Part shown: positions 21,095 through 33,769 of the stretch, one piece after another
Layout: every line of letters begins with the position of its first letter
Position numbering within the stretch: the first letter of the stretch is position 1
Assembly: GCA_010093485.1 (NCBI GenBank)
Contig: MU001496.1
Span: 1,493,666 to 1,557,665 of the forward strand
Direction: 5' to 3'
Length of the DNA: 64,000 bases
From: Karstenula rhodostoma CBS 690.94
Taxonomy: Eukaryota > Ascomycota > Dothideomycetes > Pleosporales > Didymosphaeriaceae
The notes under the pieces: model-generated
Seen by the model: only the letters and a program-made list of their open reading frames with translations
What the model was told of the DNA's origin: nothing
Database searches by the model: none
Program-made: the position numbers and the translations under genes

Positions 21095-24000
21095 CTATTC
21101 CGCTGTCCCCACCCCCATAACCCCGCGTCCAAACCACTCACTAACCACCGCAAACCCATCTTTACCCCTCTTCAACGCATCCTTGAACAGATCGTGCCGC
21201 TCCGCACTCTCAACCTGCGCCTTCCGGATCGCCCTCACCGTCTGATTTTGTCCACTGCACAGCGGACACTCAACGCTCTCGTCTTCCACATCTTCGTCCA
21301 AACTGAGACACCGCTGGTGAAAGCTATGCTTACACATAAAGTGTACAACAGGCAAATCAAGCGGGCGGTCGCACACCTTGCAACGCGTCGCCTGGAATGT
21401 GACAGGCTTGGAATTGAGATTCTGCAGCTCTGCTTTCTTGGCGTCCGTGTCAGACCGGAAGGTCTCGATGGTGCGGCGGTTGGTGGCGATTTCAGCGCGC
21501 TCGCGCTCGATAGTCGTGGAGAGGTATGTCTTTATCATGCCCATAGTGGCGACGCCGTTGGTGGACAGCGTCTGGATGACCTGCAGCGGCGCCATAAGGC
21601 CGTCTTCGTCGATCTTCTTGAGCACGGCGTCGAGCTCGTCGCCGGCTTCGGCGAGGATATCGGGCGAGGAGGTGAAGTATGCGAGGGCGGCGGGGTAGAG
21701 TGCAGGCTCTTCAGGTCCGTACTTGCGCAGAGCGCGAATCGCGCCTTGGGTGTCGTTGGCGGCGGTGTAGGAGCGGAAGATGTCAAAGTGGAGGCCTTGC
21801 TGTTCGCGGACGAGGATGGTCCCGTCGCGGAAGTTGGAGAGGTGCGACAGGAGGAGGACGTTCGACGTGTCTATCGGGATGTTGTTGCCTTCTACCAACT
21901 TCCTTGCCTTGTTTTCCCACTCCTTTCGCTCCCCATCTTTCCTAGTGGAGGCCGTATGGAGGTACATCTCGAAGAGTGTGGTGTAGAGATCCACCTTGTC
22001 GTCTTCACGGAGATTCTCGGACTTGATGCAGGCCTCGAGGAAGATGATGAACTCTTGGGCATGGTCCACAAAGGCGGAGAATGCTGTGCGAGGTTTGGGT
22101 ATCTCGTACTCTGGAGACGGCTCATCTGTACTGGTCTCGATCACTTGAGCTTGGCTCAATGTCGATTTTGACTCGCCCGAAGGTGGCGAAGCGACGGCGG
22201 TGGTGTTCATGTAAGGAAGGGGTAGAAGAGCAGCAAGATTCTGCACTGCGCTGGATGCAACGCCCAAGCCCATTCCCATGCCTGATGTTGCGGGAGCGTT
22301 AGGTATAACGATGGCATCTTTCTTTGGCCTGAAGTTGCCAGCATAGTAGTCGATGAAGAGCTGGGTTGTGTCTTTTGAACACTGTTCTAACAGCACGGTT
22401 GCGTACTTCATGAGGTTGAAGTAAGCCACCTCGGGCTCTAATCGCCAGATGTAGGCGAGCGCTTCCGCATAGCGTTTTGAGTCCTCAATCAGAATGTCAA
22501 CGACCATTTCGTGTTCACCGTGCTTCCGTGCTAGATAGGCGGCCTGGTCGAAATAGCCTCCTTGTCGGCACATTGAGATTGCTGTGTCGAGATCAAATTT
22601 GAGGTCATCGCCTGGAGACTTGATGAACTCCTCCAATTTTTCCACGTCCTTGAGTTTTGCATAGCAGTTCAGGAGAAGTGTAGTATGGTCTGATGTGGCC
22701 TTGTGGTGATCGTGCAACTCTTCGAGGTATTCTATCAAGTTGTGTATCCGCTGCGTATCCAAGAATTTCCGAATGACCTGTGAAGGCTCGGTATTGTCGA
22801 TCGCTTTTAGGTATTGTTGCATTGCCGTGTCGTAATCCTGCTTCTGGTACAGGTAATCACCATACTTTCGCAGGATCACATTCTGCTGTGAAGAGTCAAG
22901 GCCGGCCTTTTGAGCCATGTTGATAGCTAGAACGTAGAGATTTCGTTGATACAATATGTCCAACTTTTGAGCAAACGGCTTCTCGTGGTAGCGGAAGATC
23001 TGAGAGCTGATCAATAGCTGTGTCTTCAACGCAGATTCAGACACGTACCTTGCCGTCCATGGTCAGCACGAAGAGATCGCCCCATTCCGCAATGAGGAAC
23101 TTGACCTGCGACGTGATCTGCTCTTGATGCGCCACAAATCTTAACTCAGTATTGAGCAATGTGAAACTCGATGTGTTAAAGACGTCATCAGCCGGGCCCA
23201 TGCCGAGCGCTCTGAGAGGATTCGAACGTGGCATGACATTCGATTTGGGCGGCGAGACGAGGACCACGTAATCCTTGAACACGGTGATCATCTTCTTTTC
23301 ACCCTCATAGGTGTAGGGTGCGCCTCTCCCATGTTGGCCATAGTAATAGACGGCATCATTCCGCGCCACAACCACATCGCGTGTAGACTTGTCCACTGCC
23401 ATGCATCCCACACTGCAACCGTGGTCATCTAATGATTTCGCTGGCTGCCCCTGTCCTCTGCCTGATATCACCAGTGTCAATATTCGACTAGTCGTCGAAA
23501 TATACAAGGTTGTAATATTGCCCTCGCGGAACTCTATGCCAGTGACGGGCTCCTCGGATTCGAAAACGGTCCGTTGTCGTGCGCCGCGATCGTGGATGAG
23601 GTCGCCCCGTACGACGGTGACGGCGCCATTGGCGAAACCCACGGCTAGTTGGGACAGATCATCTAATGCAGCAAACGCTGATATGGGAAACTGTTTGCGT
23701 CCATTGTGTACTGAGAGCGTGCTCTGGCAGTGAGGACTGCCTGTCTTCTTCTCTAGCTTGTCCAACGCCCACACCTTCAGCACCGGCTCATTGGATAGAT
23801 CCTCAGCAATGGTTACCAACAGCGCAGTGCCCTGGACCTGCTTCATGTGGGTGATTGCGCCTGTGTCATGCGCCTTGAACGAGCGCACGACCTTGAAGGC
23901 CTGCGAGATGATGCGAACGACGCCATCTGCGCTGCCGAAGAAGATGCTTTCCGAGCCCGAGACCGCACATGTGATGTTTCCAGGCTATAGCGGGTGAGCA

Positions 24001-24172
24001 AGTGCATGCGTCGTGGAGATGGTCTCATACCTCCGAAAGGAATGAGCTCTCGTCGTCTGGGAGCTTGACTTGCGAGACGTCGAAGAACTTGAACTGCCAC
24101 TGGGTCCGGGTCAGCGCTTCCATGCTAGGCGATTCACAGGCGGTTGCTGGAGCTCACCGGAGTCACCGCCAT
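21095..24172 (-). CDS. VPS11: vacuolar protein sorting protein 11 (HOPS/CORVET core subunit)
   Basis: RING-type core subunit of the HOPS and CORVET tethering complexes on endosomes and vacuoles. Four minus-strand exons, 24172-24158, 24099-24031, 23984-23049 and 22999-21095 (introns 58, 46 and 49 nt), give 974 aa, the usual family length. The first exon encodes only MAVTP. The N-terminal beta-propeller begins WQFKFFDVSQVKLPDDE and contains FKAHDTGAITHMK. HEKPFAQKLDILYQRNLYVL starts the alpha-solenoid with clathrin-type repeats. The C-terminal RING-H2 domain is CKVCDRPLDLP...CKHSFHQRCL...CPLC. Divergent from the YRA1 homologue with a shared ~500-bp promoter. Confidence 0.95.
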
Positions 24173-24678
24173 TTCTGCTAACGGTCCATCCTCGTGCTCT
24201 TCCGCGAGGCAGGAGCTATCGTAGTCGCGAAGCTGCGGGCACCATGCACTGGCCGCGCCTGCCCTCGATGCGTGAGCCAATGACGTGGGGTGCCAAGAGG
24301 CTGGGGGCTGAGCGCAAGCATGCAGCTCCTTTCTCAAGCGCGCAGAGGCTCGCCTTCACCTCTTCAACACCCACCCTCTCTTTCTCACAGGCCACGTCAA
24401 TCGCCGTCTCCATCTCCAAATCGCTCTCACCAGCACGCCACACAAAGCGCGCTCCTTGGCTCTTCACTTCTCTGCCTCGGAAGTATATCACTCCACCGAC
24501 CCGCGTCAACAACCCACAAGCCCGCTCCTGTTGTCGCGCTTTGTTCAGCTGCGCGCCCATCAAGTCCGAACGCGCTTCATCAACACCCGTCTCTTCGTCT
24601 GCTCCTCGCCTGAGAAGCTCGCGCTAGCCGTCTCCACGCACACCAACAATCGCCCTACACCACTCTACATCCATCACA
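24173..24678. promoter_or_regulatory. bidirectional promoter VPS11 / YRA1 homologue
   Basis: 506 bases between divergent start codons. Pyrimidine tracts (ctcttcaacacccaccctctctttctcac) run on the plus strand toward the RNA-binding protein gene. ORFs across it on both strands have no domain and are treated as noise. Confidence 0.55.
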
Positions 24679-26192
24679 ATGGCCGACAAACTCAACTCCT
24701 CTCTCGATGACATCCTCAAGACCACCCGCGGCAACGCCCGTCGCGGCCGTGGTGGCAACCGCCGCTCTGGCGCTGGTCGCACCACCGAAGCCCCGATCGG
24801 AGGTGTAGGAAAGACCACCAGGCAGACCAAGCCCAACAAGGCCGCACCCGCCGCCCCCGCTGCTACTTCGGGCGGCGAGACCAAGATCATGATCTCGAAT
24901 CTTGTATGTCCAGCTCTTCTGCTTCGCTTGATCTCTGCTAATACGTCCTAGCCTTTCGATGTTGAGGAGAATCAACTCAAGGTATGTAAGACCATCGAAG
25001 GTCTTTGAACCTGCATTTGCGTCGAATCTGCGAGCGAACGCGAGTCCAACGAACTGAGCAATGCGCTCCACTTTTAAGACGGGTTGTCCACATCATGCTT
25101 GCTTCTATAAGTCATACCGAACTTGTGTGTGGCGAACACAACAGGTATAGCGACTTCGCAGCATGCGACACCTGCACGTGTCGCGAAGACGAAAGCGAGA
25201 AAGTATTCTCTGGTCGTGACAGTCGACTTCAGCGAGGCCGGTAGCGCGTGCGCAATGCAAACTGCAGCATCGCTGGCTGTGAAAAGCAGCACTGCGTAAC
25301 AGCAAGCACCGAGTCTAGTGTGGCACTGAAGAGGGTTCAGCGCGTGCCTGCGGGTGAAGGCCAAGCGCACAGAGCAAGACTGTCGTACACCGATGGCTCC
25401 CTTCTCGCACATATCGCTTCTTGCTAGCAACGCCGCCGCCTCGCTGAAGAAAAAGTCTACTGTTCTATCGGGTGTACAATCTGCTTTAAGAGCCACACGG
25501 CCCTCTCCCTCGGAATGGGAACCGCTGCCTACGACGGAACGCCGATCCGGACTCGCTCAACTTGCTTTTCGTGTTCGCAACCACTCATCTGCGACGACAA
25601 CTAATGCGCCTTGTAGGAATACTTCAACACAGTTGTCAATGTTGGCAAGCCTCGAAGAGTTTTGCTTCAGTATGGACCTAATGGCAAGAGCCTGGGTAGC
25701 GCTACGGTCATCTTCCACAAGTCCGAGCAGGCCATCAAGGCCACGAACGCGCTCCAGGGTGTCAAGATTGACGGCAAGCCTATTCGAGTTGAATTGCTCG
25801 TCAGCGCTGCCGCCGTGGCCGCCCAGCCTACATCATCCTTCGCAGATCGCGTCACGTAAGGCCTCCGCATCACTCAAGAGGCCAAACACCTGACACTAAT
25901 CGTTTACAGTCACCCAAAGAAGGCCGACAAACCCAAGCCCGCCACTGCCGGCAAGGCTGTCCCTGCCGGAGGTCGTGAGCGTGGACGTGGACGTGGCGAT
26001 CGCGCTGCTGGGCGTGGTCGTGGTGCCCCCGGTGGACGTGAGCGAACCAAGAAGAAGACGCAGGAAGAGCTCGACGCCGAGATGGAGGACTATTTTCCTG
26101 CTGCCGAAGGCGGCAACGACGCTATGGTAACGAACGGAGATGCTCCCCAGGCCGCCGGCGGCGATACTATGGAAGAGGATCAGATGCTTTGA
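24679..26192 (+). CDS. mRNA export adaptor, Yra1/ALYREF/Mlo3 family
   Basis: RRM protein of the TREX complex that hands mRNA to the export receptor. Exons 24679-24903, 24952-24981, 25617-25855 and 25910-26192 give 258 aa. The N-terminal UAP56-binding motif is KLNSSLDDILKTTRG, followed by RG/RGG-rich sequence. The RRM runs from TKIMISNL (RNP2) through YGPNGKSLGSATVIF (RNP1 region) to RVELLVS. A second RG-rich segment follows (RERGRGRGDRAAGRGRG), and the C-terminal UAP56-binding motif TQEELDAEMEDYF is present. Intron 1 (48 nt) and intron 3 (54 nt) are short, but intron 2 (24982-25616) is 635 nt, far above everything else in the window. Yeast YRA1 is known to autoregulate through an outsized intron; whether this one does so is inference. 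Confidence 0.93.
24982..25616 (+). other. outsized second intron of the YRA1 homologue
   Basis: 635 nt between gtatgtaag and ttgtag, in a gene set where the median intron is near 54 nt. It interrupts the RRM coding sequence after residue 85. It contains several open stretches in both orientations but no recognised gene or snoRNA box pair. Confidence 0.75.
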
Positions 26193-27811
26193 GCAGCTCA
26201 TCAACAAAGACCACTCACTAACTTCGACTACTTCTCTTTCACGTTTTGTAATGGGGATTCGAACAACACGGCTTTTTTCTCGGAACATTTCGGCTTTGGA
26301 CTCAACAAATTGCATTTTCTAGTTGTCTTATCTTCCAGCGTCGGTTTTCCGGAAAATGTTTCTTTTCAACGACAAGAGGGAGGCGTATCATGTACAGTAT
26401 CCGGCAGGGTGTGTTATCGCTTCACAGACTGCTCCACGAATGGACCAAGTAGACCAAAACCATGAATGGCTATGACGGCTATTTCTATGCCCACGTGTCA
26501 CCACATGGATCGACGTTCTATTGCCTTGTTTTCAAGTGTCGCGTCTTTCCCCACAGTGGTATCAACCCTGGCTGCGTAACGGCGAAGTGCGGCAGGCAGG
26601 CACCACAAAAGATGTTCTGCATTATGCATGCTCGTTGGGCTGGAACCATAATGAGGACGTAGCAAGAATGTCTAGCGGCCAGGAGGGAATGTGTTGGGCG
26701 AGGGTCTCGCGACGCATTTTCTGTAGATGTCCAAGTGGACCGGATGCGCTAACAGCACCATGATCACTCCACGTTCCCCAGACGCGGCCGCTTCAGGTCT
26801 TCGCTCGCTCCTTTGGTGCGGAGACATGACGCCAGCGCACCAGCTACCCCAGACAGGTTGCTTAAGGCCACTACCTACCGGTCTTGTGCGTGGTTCGGTA
26901 ACTCAGGAGGAAAGCCCGTATGGACAAAGGGAGCTTCGATCCGATGCTCCTCCGGCGGCTCTGTGTGGCTCGGATGGGCGCATAACGCGAACAGCTCACC
27001 CGAGTTTTGTGAATAGTTAAACGTACGCGCCGTTTCCGCGCTCTACAGGACAGACCGAATCGTCTAGCCCTTCTTGAGGGAGGTCCATGATGGCTTTTGC
27101 TACTACCGTGTACCTGTCTTGCCACGGAGGGGAGCTTGCACACGGGGACGGTTTTCGCTCAAAAGGAAGCCGAGGATAGCAGGGATGGTAAGATCTTGCT
27201 AGTGCGGTGGGTACGGAGGCATCTAGCTTGTGTTTTGAGTCGGGGCAGGGCCGGGGCTGAGTCGATAGTGAAGACAGTGTGTTCACTCATCACCAGATCC
27301 CATCGACGTAAGCAGAAAAGCAGCATGCAGCTTCGTGTTGCTTGTTGGTAGGCCCATGTTCCCGAAAGGCCTTGGCGTAAAAGCATGCCATCTGCAATGC
27401 GCAGACTGTTCCCAGAATGGAGCAGGAAAGGTGCGGCTTAGTGCTTAGTGCTGGGCGTGGGGGAGGGGTAGCGCTTCGCAAGTGTTGTCACTGGCCGTCA
27501 CTCCCCCGGCAGTGCGCATTGCGGGGCATGGAGCTCTCCGTTGTTGCGTCAACGCCCGCCCACCGTCGTCCGCAACGACCACGGCGATAGGCTGCTTGGG
27601 GTGCTGACGGAGGCATTCCTCACGGCCGAGGCTTTGGCTAGGTATGCCTCGCCGTGTTCTTCTGGCTGGGCACCGTGCCATGCTATCGTAGTGGCACTAC
27701 TTAAACGCGGAGCTTACCCCTCACCTGCCACTCCCCAAGCACCTCTCCTCTGCTCCGCCTGTCTTCTTTATTTGATACCCCATAATTGATTTCGCACGAA
27801 AAGGAGCGAGC
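26193..27811. other. intergenic region before the aldehyde dehydrogenase gene
   Basis: About 1.6 kb with only short frames. The 3' end (27700-27811) is a pyrimidine-rich promoter and leader. One stress-element-like CCCCT lies near 27717. No repeats or RNA genes recognised. Confidence 0.45.
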
Positions 27812-29488
27812 ATGACATCCATCAGGCTCAAGACGCCGCACAATGGCGAGTACGATCAGCCCACTGGACTGTAAGTAGCCCTTCCCAGCTATTGCGCGAC
27901 TCTACTGTTTCTCCCATGTCTGATTGGCCAATGGCTGACAAATCGCCACGCATAGCTTCATCAACAACGAGTTCGTCAAAGGTGTCGATGGCAAGACCTT
28001 CGAGGTCATCAACCCCACCGACGAGACCGTCATCTGCTCCGTCCACGAAGCCACCGAGAAGGATGTCGACATCGCCGTTTCCGCCGCCCGCAAAGCATTC
28101 GAGGGTGCCTGGAGAAAGGAGACCCCCGAGAACCGTGGACGGCTCCTCGTGAAGCTCGCAGATCTCTTCGAGCAGCACGCTGAAGACCTCGCTGCGGTCG
28201 AGTCGCTGGACAATGGCAAGGCCATCAGCATGGCCAAGGGCGATGTTGCTGCCAGTGCTGGTTGCCTGAGGGTATGATGAACTTGCAGTGCTACCACGAG
28301 CCCATCGCTAATCATCTGAACAGTACTATGGCGGTTGGGCCGACAAGATCGAGGGCAAGGTCGTCGACACCACACCCGACACCTTCAACTACATCAAGAA
28401 GGAGCCTGTAAGATATCCCCTCCAACAAGGCCCTGCCAACGCTAACAAGCTGGCAGATTGGTGTTTGCGGTCAAATCATCCCGTGGAACTTCCCTCTGCT
28501 CATGTGGTCATGGAAAATTGGTCCTGCCGTCGCCTGCGGTAACACCGTTGTCCTCAAGACCGCCGAGCAGACTCCGCTCTCTGCCCTCTATGCGGCCAAG
28601 CTCATCAAGGAGGCTGGCTTCCCTCCAGGTGTCATCAACGTCGTCTCCGGTTTCGGAAAGGTTGCTGGTGCTGCCATTGCGTCACACATGGATGTTGACA
28701 AGGTTGCTTTCACTGGTTCGACCGTTGTTGGCCGACAAGTCATGAAGGCTGCCGCTGGATCCAACCTGAAGAAGGTCACACTTGAGCTTGGAGGCAAGAG
28801 CCCCAACATCGTCTTCGAGGATGCAGACATCGACAACGCCATCTCTTGGGTCAACTTCGGTATCTACTTCAACCACGGCCAATGCTGCTGTGCCGGCTCC
28901 CGTGTCTACGTCCAGGAATCCATCTACGACAAGTTCATCCAGAAATTCAAGGAACGTGCGGAACAGAACGCCGTTGGCGACCCATTCCATCATGAGACCT
29001 TCCAGGGCCCTCAGGTATCTCAGTTGCAATTTGACCGCATCATGGGCTACATTGAGGACGGGAAGAAGGCTGGTGCAGTCGTCGAGACCGGTGGCAAGCG
29101 TATCGGCGACAAGGGCTTCTTCATCGAGCCTACCATCTTCACCAACGTCACTGAGGACATGAAGATCGTGCAGGAGGAGATCTTCGGTCCCGTGTGCACC
29201 GTCTCCAAGTTCAAGACCAAGGAGGAGGCTATTAAGATTGGCAACAACACCAACTACGGTCTCGCCGCCGCCGTGCACACGACTAACCTCAACACTGCCA
29301 TCGAGGTATCAAACGCGCTCCGCGCAGGAACTGTGTGGGTCAACTCATACAACACTCTGCACTGGCAGCTTCCCTTCGGTGGCTTTAAGCAATCTGGGCA
29401 CGGACGCGAGCTGGGCGAGGCTGCGCTAAACAACTACACGGAGACTAAGACAGTGTCTATCCGTCTGGGCGACGCGTTGTTCGGTTAA
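27812..29488 (+). CDS. NAD(P)+-dependent aldehyde dehydrogenase
   Basis: Oxidises acetaldehyde and related aldehydes to acids; similar to Aspergillus AldA-type cytosolic enzymes. Exons 27812-27870, 27956-28271, 28324-28407 and 28457-29488 (introns 85, 52, 49 nt) give 496 aa, the normal length. Cofactor-binding [17 protein letters not shown], then [10 protein letters not shown]; the general base is in [11 protein letters not shown]; the catalytic cysteine is in [22 protein letters not shown] and [18 protein letters not shown] follow. There is no obvious mitochondrial presequence ([19 protein letters not shown]), so it is probably cytosolic. Codon use is highly biased to C/G-ending codons, as in strongly expressed genes. 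Confidence 0.95.
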
Positions 29489-30096
29489 GCTTGGAGCGAG
29501 AAGGCGTTCGGGGGAACAATGTCCGAACTGTAATGATCCACAATGGAAAGGCTCGGGTACGATCCACGACGGGCGGATCACTCATTGCACTGTACATATG
29601 TAGTTGGTATGATTTGAATGCAAGATGATGAACGTAAACTTTCGCCTATCTTTTTCACCGTCAAGTCGATTAGTGGGACCATTCTCGTGTCATCCTTCCA
29701 GTCAAGTTAGTCGACTGAGAAGACGACAGGGGATTGCATTTGAAGGTAGCGTGTACTAGAATAGCGGCGTACACAGTATCTGATTATTCTTGTCACATCA
29801 TGCGCCACGGAAGATGGTGAACTGGTGATGTGCTAGGTCCACGCGTCGGCGGTCACATGGGCAGGCGTCGAGCCAAGTGCAAGCGAGCGAAGTGTTGCGT
29901 CAGAGCTCGAGCACTGGTCGCTCGAGTTCCCCATGGAACGCGCCCTCAACCCCAGGCTACCATAACTCTACCGAAGCACTCAGCATGGAGACACGCTTCA
30001 ACCCACTCTATGACAGAAGCATAACATGAAGTGCTGTCGCTCAAATAAATACTCCCCCTAGATTCCCATTACTCTGATCCTACCACCCTCGGCACC
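29489..30096. other. intergenic region, ALDH 3' end to DDHD gene promoter
   Basis: About 600 bases. The first 200 are AT-rich and fit a 3' UTR. The last 50 hold a short TA-containing leader (aaataaatactcccc) before the ATG. No gene seen. Confidence 0.45.
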
Positions 30097-32971
30097 ATGT
30101 CGTCGGCTGCAGACCAGTACATTCGCGAGGTCCTGCACTCCGCCGAAGCCCCTCCCACGATCCCTGTGCGATACTTCTACACCTCACCGCTCGCTATCGA
30201 CGACCCGCTCTCGCCTCTGCCGCCGCCCGCAACTGGCTCCTCCACCGCGCGTAGGCAGCCACCGAGGCCATTCTCCGAGTACGACAACGAGGCGATAAAC
30301 GAAACATGGCTGGGTTTGCGGAAGAAAATCCTCAAGCATAATGAGGAGCTCGGCGAGAAGAGAAGGAGCGTGGACGGACCACCCACGCCCACCGCCGCCA
30401 CATCTACTTATCCCGCCGTGATGCGGTTGAAGCGGAAACGGGGCGGAAGCGCATATGGGGAAGAGCGGCTGGGTGCGTCGCAAGGAAAAGATGTACCGTC
30501 CGTTCGCGCCTCGAGCATGGGCAGATATTCGCGCTCTGCGGATGTGGGAGAGGACAACAGCCCGAGCTCGAGCAGCGGGCCGCAGGCAGCTACACTGTCC
30601 GGCTCAATGCGAGCGCTTGCACTGGATCCCAACGAGAGCTCACCGCGGGCAGAAACTGCGACGACTGGCATGCCCTTCACCCGACTGCCTGCACGCGGGA
30701 ATGCACCGAGTGCACGGGTATCTGGTTCACTGGAGGAACACAGACCTCCAGCGCCGCAGGTGACAGACAGCTACAACTGGGACGAGGAGATGGAACCTGC
30801 TTTACCCGGAGTCAAGGACAAGGGAACGAGCCGGAGGCCGCAGAAGCCAAGCTCAGGCCCATCAGCAACGGTACCAGTGGGCGTCTCACGGTTGCATCAC
30901 GTTGCTATGGACGCCGAGTCAATACGCATGGAACCCACCTACTGGGCGCCCATCAATGATATTGCCCAGGTACTGCGAGGGACCTGGTTCTACAAGGACA
31001 CGATGATGCCGGTAGAAGTGGATGTCGCGAATATGCTCGAAGCCGGGTATTTGGAGCTGAGGCCGTGGACAGAGACGTGGAAAGATGAGCTCAATAGCGC
31101 TGTTGAAGTAGGTGCGTTGGGCGAGATGAAGATATTACACAAACTCTGGCCCGAGAAACCAAAGCGTGTGGAAAGTCGACCGTCTACGGCTAACCAAATG
31201 CTCTCCACGCCTGGCCTGACGCAAAGCACGATGCCTGAGGAAGCAGTAGACGCTGAAAAGGAACGTCGCACTATGTTGGAGCACGTATGCGACATGATCG
31301 ACATATCTACAGGCCCTGAAGGGCCGGACAATAAGGCGGCGGGCGACACTGAGTACGGTCACGGCGGGCGCAAGAATGTATACCGCTCTGCTGGTGTCAT
31401 GTACGCATCCGAGACGGAGGCTTATATTTTGAAGCCGGCGCTGCAGCCTTCAAACTACTATGGTAGACGGCCGCTAGCGAATTACATCCGCAAAGGAAGA
31501 CCTATAGGTATTCCTGTTGTACGCGGATTCGACCAGACTGCATGGAACAAGTTGCATCCACCCAAGAAGTCGGCAACTGCCCAACAGGCCAAGCATGGCG
31601 TATCAAGTTCCCAATCTGGTGCTCCGCCGTTCCAACGGCAGAGATCCGACCCAGCTCTCGCACTCTCGGATCGACCGCAGGTTACAGATCTAGTCCTTGT
31701 CATTCACGGTATTGGGCAGAAGCTATCGGAACGCATGGAGACATTTCACTTCACGCATGCCATCAATGCATTCCGGAGAGAGGTGAACGTCGAGCTAGGG
31801 GATAGCGACGTTAAAAGGCATCTACGGAAGAACATGGGCGGGTGCATGGTGCTACCGGTACGTGGACGCTTCATTCTCTGTAGTCGAGATGCTAATAAGT
31901 GAATTATAGGTCAACTGGCGCCTCCGCATCTCGCTCGAGGCCGAAGCAACCGGTCCTGCTCAGACCGAGGACCCCGCCAAAAACACATACGGCCTCAAAG
32001 ACATCACCCCTAACACGCTCACTTCAATCCGTGGTATCGTGTCCGATGTCATGTTAGACGTGCCGTACTATCTATCCCAAGAACACCACCCCAAGATGGT
32101 GTCGGCCTGCATCCAAGAAGCGAACCGCATCTACCGGCTGTGGTGCCAGAATAATCCAGGCTTCTCCGAATGGGGCCGTGTCCACATTATAGCACACTCT
32201 CTCGGCTCTGTCATGGCCATGGACATCCTCTCCGACCAGCCCACGGTCGTAGACCCACGCTTCGCCAACCCGGCGTGTCCCGAGTCCGACATCCCCAAAG
32301 ACCAGTTCATCTTCAACACTACCAACCTCTTCGTCTGCGGCAGCCCCGTCGGCTTCTTCCTCCTCCTCCGCAACGCCACCCTCCTCCCGCGCGCCGACAA
32401 GGAGAAACCGGGCGCAGACTCGTACGCCACGCGCGGCGTCGGCGGCACGCAGGGCACCTACGGCTGCATCGCCGTCGACAACATGTACAACATCGTCAAC
32501 GGCTACGACCCCGTCGCCTACACGCTCAACGCCGCCGTCGACGTCGCCTACGCCGCCACCCTCCGCCCCTGCTTCATCCCCCCGGCCACCTCCTCCCTCT
32601 TCGCCTTCTCAAACCCCTTCCGCGCGCCTCCCCATCCCCACGACGTCCCGCACCCCGATCGCCCCTCTACCCTGCGCCTCCCGTCAAACGTCGAGCTCGA
32701 GACGCACGACTTCAGCCGCGAGGACATCGCTGAGAAGCGCGCGTATGCCCTCAATGATAACGGGCAGGTGGATTTTTTTCTCAAGTATGGCGGTGGTCCG
32801 CTGAGTATCGAGTACATTACCATGCTCGGGGCGCATAGTAGTTACTGGGTGCATAGGGATTTTGTGCGGTTTGTGGTTTGCGAGGTTGGGAGGAGGGAGG
32901 GGAGGGGAGGCACGTTGAGGGGGCTGAGGGCGGGGAAGAGGAAGGGGGTTGGTGTGGGACATGGAGTGTAA
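30097..32971 (+). CDS. DDHD-domain phospholipase (PA-preferring phospholipase A1 family)
   Basis: Intracellular phospholipase of the DDHD1/2-SEC23IP family, thought to act on phosphatidic acid or neutral lipids at internal membranes. Exons 30097-31857 and 31910-32971 with a 52-nt intron give 940 aa. The first ~270 residues are Pro/Ser-rich and disordered. A WWE-like part starts around TYWAPINDIAQVLRGTWFYKD. The alpha/beta-hydrolase core shows LVIHGIGQKLSERME and the nucleophile elbow AHSLGS. The DDHD domain follows: FVCGSPVGFFLL, a low-complexity insert, NGQVDFFLKYGGGP, and the final HSSYWVHRDFVRFVV. The tail is Arg/Gly-rich and encoded by G-run DNA with quadruplex potential. It appears complete. 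Confidence 0.92.
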
Positions 32972-33769
32972 AGGGGGAGGAGGGGTTGCGAGGGGATAGT
33001 TAGGTATGGGTGTGCTGGGTGGGGATGGGCGGGACCTGGCTGCGTATTGGGGGGAGGGAGAATGTGCGCATTGATACCATAGCGAGTGTTGCATTTCCAT
33101 GATTTGGTTTTATTCTCGCAGCAGCGCAGCGCTGTTCCATACGTCGTTCTGTACATGTTAATCATCTTCCCATCTGGATATATAAAACCCTGTTGATCGC
33201 AGCAGCTGCATCGAGTCTAGCCCGTGAAAATGTCCCAGAGATTTAACCCCTTCGTCCATTCATTCCACTTCTCCAATGGTGAAATGCCGACACACCGCCA
33301 TGCACGCCGTGAACAAGATTTCCAGAATATCCATTGGGCACGGGGTGCTCCGCAGATAGTGGGGAGACGGTGGTGCGGTGCCGTGCCGTCAGCCACGTGT
33401 GTTGTGTTCCGAAAAGATGACAGCGGGGTGGACCGACGGTCATGTTTTGAGCGCGGGCGGCATGGCCTTTGTGGGGGTTTCGGACTATGCGACGAATCAG
33501 GGGATGAGTTTGTGTAGAACGAGTTCCAGCTGGGACATGGTGTCGGAGGATGGGAGGTGTCGCGACCCGTATGTACTGTCGAGCTGGATTTTCGTGGTCG
33601 GGATACCGTCTGCGTGGTGTCTGGGTGCAGTCCGCATGGCTATTGTCCGGAGGATGATGCTGATGCGATGATAACGTAGAGGGTCGTGGGGAGTCCGTTG
33701 GCGGTGTGTGTGGTATATAGTCTTGACCTCGTTGCAGAGGCCCTCGAAGCGACTCTCAGAGCACCGTCC
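32972..33769. other. convergent intergenic region
   Basis: About 800 bases between the 3' ends of the DDHD gene (plus) and the TMA17-like gene (minus). The first 90 bases are G-rich. Short frames at 33224-33671 have no domain and irregular composition; I see no gene. Confidence 0.45.

Noticed and set aside
28682..29278. 198-codon minus-strand ORF inside the aldehyde dehydrogenase gene
   Set aside because: Shadow of a GC3-rich gene; the plus strand carries all ALDH motifs.
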